From Phymorhynchus buccinoides (Eukaryota > Mollusca > Gastropoda > Neogastropoda > Raphitomidae): a stretch of DNA of 64,000 nucleotides. The position numbers were made by a program, and so were the translations under genes. The notes beneath the pieces were generated by a model. It had not been told where the DNA came from, did no database searches, and saw nothing but the letters and a program-made list of their open reading frames with translations. How positions within the stretch are numbered: position 1 is the stretch's first letter; each line of letters opens with the position of its first letter. Shown here one piece after another: positions 61,558 through 64,000 of the stretch. The stretch is from assembly GCA_017654935.2 (NCBI GenBank), contig CM065694.1:2336376-2400375 (forward strand). The letters run 5' to 3'.

Positions 61558-61810
61558 TAATTTAAACATCAGCATGTATGTACAAGCAAAAGCCTACAAT
61601 CAATTCTAGTTTAAAAAAATTCTCATTACAATAAAAGCTACGTAAAAAGAAACATTCAAAAGAAGCCAAATTCAACACTATTCACATCGCATCGAGATAC
61701 AGCCAGTTCATGCATCTTCACATTATGTACACTTTCTGTCCATCGTTTCACACACAGTGGGCCTGCAGTTTATTTTCTCCTTTCTATATATAGTTGATTC
61801 ATTTGTGGGC

Positions 61811-61917
61811 TTAATTGGACGCTTCAGCCTTGTTAGAGCTGGGCCCCTCAGGAGAATTCTTCTGGTTCTTCACTTTGTAGTCATTCAGAGCAGCTTTGAT
61901 CGCATCTTCTGCCAGCA
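61811..61917 (-). CDS. ISCU: ISCU terminal exon
   Basis: Acceptor TTTTTTCAG at 61918; 35 codons after the split Met, stop TAA. Confidence 0.95.
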
Positions 61918-62527
61918 CTGAAAAAACCCATAACAAATTAATAGAAAATTAAAATATATCAAGATATAAGGACAGCTTTCTTCTTGAAACAGAAATTACG
62001 CTAATTAATACACAAAATCGCTTTGTACTGACAACGATTACACCTAATTTATCCATTCTCAAAAACAAATTTAGAAAGCTAGTATAATCAACACCTAATT
62101 TATCCATTCTCAAAAACAAAGAAAAGCTAGTATAATCAACTCTTTTTTTCTCTCAAAATGTTAACATTAATTCCTCGATTTTATTATATTCAATTTTTGT
62201 TTTTGATTTGTCTGCTCAATACGGATCAAGCAATCACATGTTTGGCATGTTATTTTTTTTGTAACAACATTTTGGGTATGATTGTGCACAACCAAAAACT
62301 GATTTCTAGCCAAGTAACTCTGGCAGTTGGTAGATGCGGGCTCCTTGCAGCACTTGGCTACTCAAGACATGCACACATTCAATGCTACAACCCCCCTCCC
62401 CCCCCTCCCCCCCCCCCCCCCCCCCCAAACACACACATATTCACATACTTGAACAATGAAGCTTCACTGGGGGTAAGGCCAGCTCTTTCGCTATGTCAGT
62501 ATTCTTGATGTTCAGTGCCTCGTCCAT
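61811..62527 (-). CDS. ISCU: Iron-sulfur cluster scaffold ISCU, last two coding exons (partial)
   Basis: Joined exons 62527-62449 and 61917-61811. Exon sequence reads MDEALNIKNTDIAKELALPP, VKLHCSM, then LAEDAIKAALNDYKVKNQKN and SPEGPSSNKAEASN, stop. The LPPVKLHCS segment with the third conserved cluster-ligand Cys, and LAEDAIKAAL, are diagnostic of ISCU/IscU, the mitochondrial scaffold on which NFS1-derived sulfur and iron are built into [2Fe-2S] clusters. The Met of HCSM spans the intron (A|TG), which confirms the junction. The C-terminal tail after ALNDYKVK is somewhat longer and more Ser/Asn-rich than in vertebrates. Upstream exons lie beyond the right edge. Confidence 0.95.
62080..62145. 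repeat. Short tandem duplication in the ISCU last intron
   Basis: ACACCTAATTTATCCATTCT followed by CAAAAACAAA and AAGCTAGTATAATCAAC occurs twice (about 62039 and 62091). Confidence 0.75.
62391..62430 (-). repeat. Poly-G tract just after the ISCU exon donor
   Basis: About 33 of 36 bases are C on the plus strand (G on the transcribed-sense minus strand), ending about 20 bases past the 5' splice site at 62448. G runs near donors can act as splicing enhancers or form quadruplexes; here that is only inference. Confidence 0.9.
62449..62527 (-). CDS. ISCU: ISCU penultimate exon
   Basis: Acceptor TTTGCTTTCAG, donor TCAA|GTATGT; encodes MDEALNIKNTDIAKELALPP and VKLHCS. Confidence 0.95.
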
Positions 62528-62530
62528 CTG

Positions 62531-63127
62531 AAAGCAAACATTGTCAGGCATTATAAAACACTCAGTGCCATTCCTTACCCGACAATAATGAATACCCCTT
62601 AACAAAGAATAGCAGTCAGACAGAAAGCTGACAACAACAAATAAAGTCAACCGAAAAGAAAGACAGAAAAGGAAGGAAGCAAGGAGTGAAAGGTGATCTA
62701 AGAAAGAAACAAGGCTTCTGAAAACGTACAGATTGTGCGTATTTACGCACTAGAGCTCTCAAATCACCCCCAAGAATATGAAACTGTGCGTGAGATTTAC
62801 CCTTTAAAATCTCATTTAGGGGGTAAGCTATGACGCATTAAAATGATGACGCATGCTTGAACACAACCGTCACTTATCAGTAAGTTAATTACGTTTTTCC
62901 TATCTCCTTGGCCTTCCTGCCACAAGCTGTTTAGGCTAGATCTATAATTCTACTGGATCGCGCAGAAATTGTTGAAAGATCATTGCGCATGGGGTGGGGG
63001 CAGCAGGTGATGGAGCTTCTCCCATGTTTTCACCTTTACCCCTTAAAATTTGCAACTGGGGGTGAAAATACCCGTTAAAATTATAAACAAGGGTGAGCAT
63101 ACCCCTTAAGAAGGTAAAAGATAAGAA
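62531..63127. other. ISCU intron, no gene recognised
   Basis: Short degenerate echoes of CCCTTAAAATTTGCAACTGG and CCCGTTAAAATTATAAAC at 63040-63090, otherwise unremarkable. Confidence 0.5.
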
Positions 63128-63358
63128 GCTGTCGCATGAAAATAGGTAGCTTGTAAAAATAAGTAGCTCGCTACTATGAGAGTCTGTATTTGCGACAACC
63201 ACAAATTTCACTTTTTCTGTACTTTAACCATTTAACTAACCCTAACCCTAACCCTAGAAAAAAGTGAAATTTGTGGTTCATGCTCAATGTCGCAAATACA
63301 CACTGTCATAGGTAGCGAGCTACTTATTTTTACGAGTTACCTATTTTCATGTGACAGC
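63128..63358. repeat. 231-bp palindromic element with telomere-type repeat in its loop
   Basis: Left arm GCTGTCGCATGAAAATAGGT... and right arm ...ACCTATTTTCATGTGACAGC are inverted copies of about 90-100 bp. The loop (63236-63256) holds CTAACCCTAACCCTAACCCT, three units of the animal telomere motif TTAGGG. Confidence 0.88.
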
Positions 63359-63539
63359 CCTGAGAAAGAAAAGAAAAGAAAAATTAGAATAAAAACAAAA
63401 GTCCCACCCAGTTGATCAGATAACTTCATTACAATATTTATATCAAAGTGAGAAGTGTTTTGAGCAGCTATTGATCTTTTTCTATTTTACTAGGAAAAAA
63501 AACCCCAACATCTTCCATGACCAACTGTTCTACCAACGT

Positions 63540-64000
63540 ACTTCCAATACCTAACATAATACATTCAATACCTAACATAATACATTCATTACCTAACATA
63601 ATACATTCATTACCTAACATAATACATTCATTACCTAACATAATACATTCAATACCTAACATAATACATTCAATACCTAACATAATACATTCAATACCTA
63701 ACATAATACATTCAATACCTAACATAATACATTCATTACCTAACATAATACATTCAATACCTAACATAATACATTCATTACCTAACATAATACATTCAAT
63801 ACCTAACATAATACATTCAATACCTAACATAATACATTCAATACCTAACATAATACATTCAATACCTAACATAATACATTCAATACCTAACATAATACAT
63901 TCAATACCTAACATAATACATTCAATACCTAACATAATACATTCAATACCTAACATAATACATTCAATACCTAACATAATACATTCAATACCTAACATAA
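63540..64000. repeat. 21-bp satellite, about 22 copies, runs off the window
   Basis: Unit CAATACCTAACATAATACAT plus T; the main variant is CATTACC for CAATACC, in an irregular pattern. Because 21 is a multiple of 3 it gives an endless MLGIECI frame on the minus strand, which is not a gene. Confidence 0.97.

Noticed and set aside
63468..63998. Long MLGIECI-repeat protein
   Set aside because: It is the translation of a 21-bp satellite; any such unit without stops gives an endless frame.

Overview
The window reads as animal nuclear DNA, most likely from a mollusc or a close lophotrochozoan relative. It has spliced genes with GT-AG introns, a ribosomal-protein gene with a 5'TOP-like start, CR1/Jockey-like LINEs, DNA-transposon MITEs, many microsatellites and minisatellites, and low gene density. 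Nothing is prokaryotic, and most short open frames here are chance or transposon-derived. The mollusc assignment is an inference from overall style, not from a marker gene.

Layout. 1-6.7 kb holds LINE relics and satellites. 7.1-13.7 kb (+) is a three-exon gene for a small secreted protein with a peritrophin-A (ChtBD2) domain and a degenerate second one; a 59-bp satellite starts inside its last exon. 14-16.5 kb is MITEs and a 19-bp satellite. 16.7-49.1 kb (-) is one gene, RPL13A (eL13/uL13 family), with seven coding exons recovered at exact splice sites. At 49.4-54.7 kb (+) is a nest of LINEs, one inserted into another. 54.8-57.3 kb is dispersed repeats with a U2-headed SINE. 61.8-62.5 kb (-) carries the last two coding exons of ISCU, the iron-sulfur cluster scaffold. 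The window ends in a 21-bp satellite.

The outstanding feature is RPL13A. Its coding sequence is only about 0.6 kb but the gene spans about 32 kb. Its introns carry at least 38 sense-strand box C/D snoRNA-like copies in five families: U34-like (8), U33-like (9), an LSU-guide family with the complement of ACCACUACUUU (9), an SSU-guide family with the complement of GGUCCAGACACAA (8) and an orphan family (4). In vertebrates RPL13A hosts U32-U35, so U33 and U34 here point to a very old host-guest pairing, followed by a large expansion. Intron 5 alone has 25 copies, largely from tandem amplification of a U33-family C-family D module of about 1.7 kb. An insertion shared by three modules, with empty sites in the outer modules, orders the duplications.

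Exon 4 of RPL13A is also unusual: its 3' splice site and first coding bases have been copied six more times upstream in a 70-bp tandem repeat, and each copy would lead to an in-frame stop if spliced. Ribosome assembly is the common theme: the host mRNA makes a 60S subunit protein while its introns would supply guides for rRNA 2'-O-methylation.
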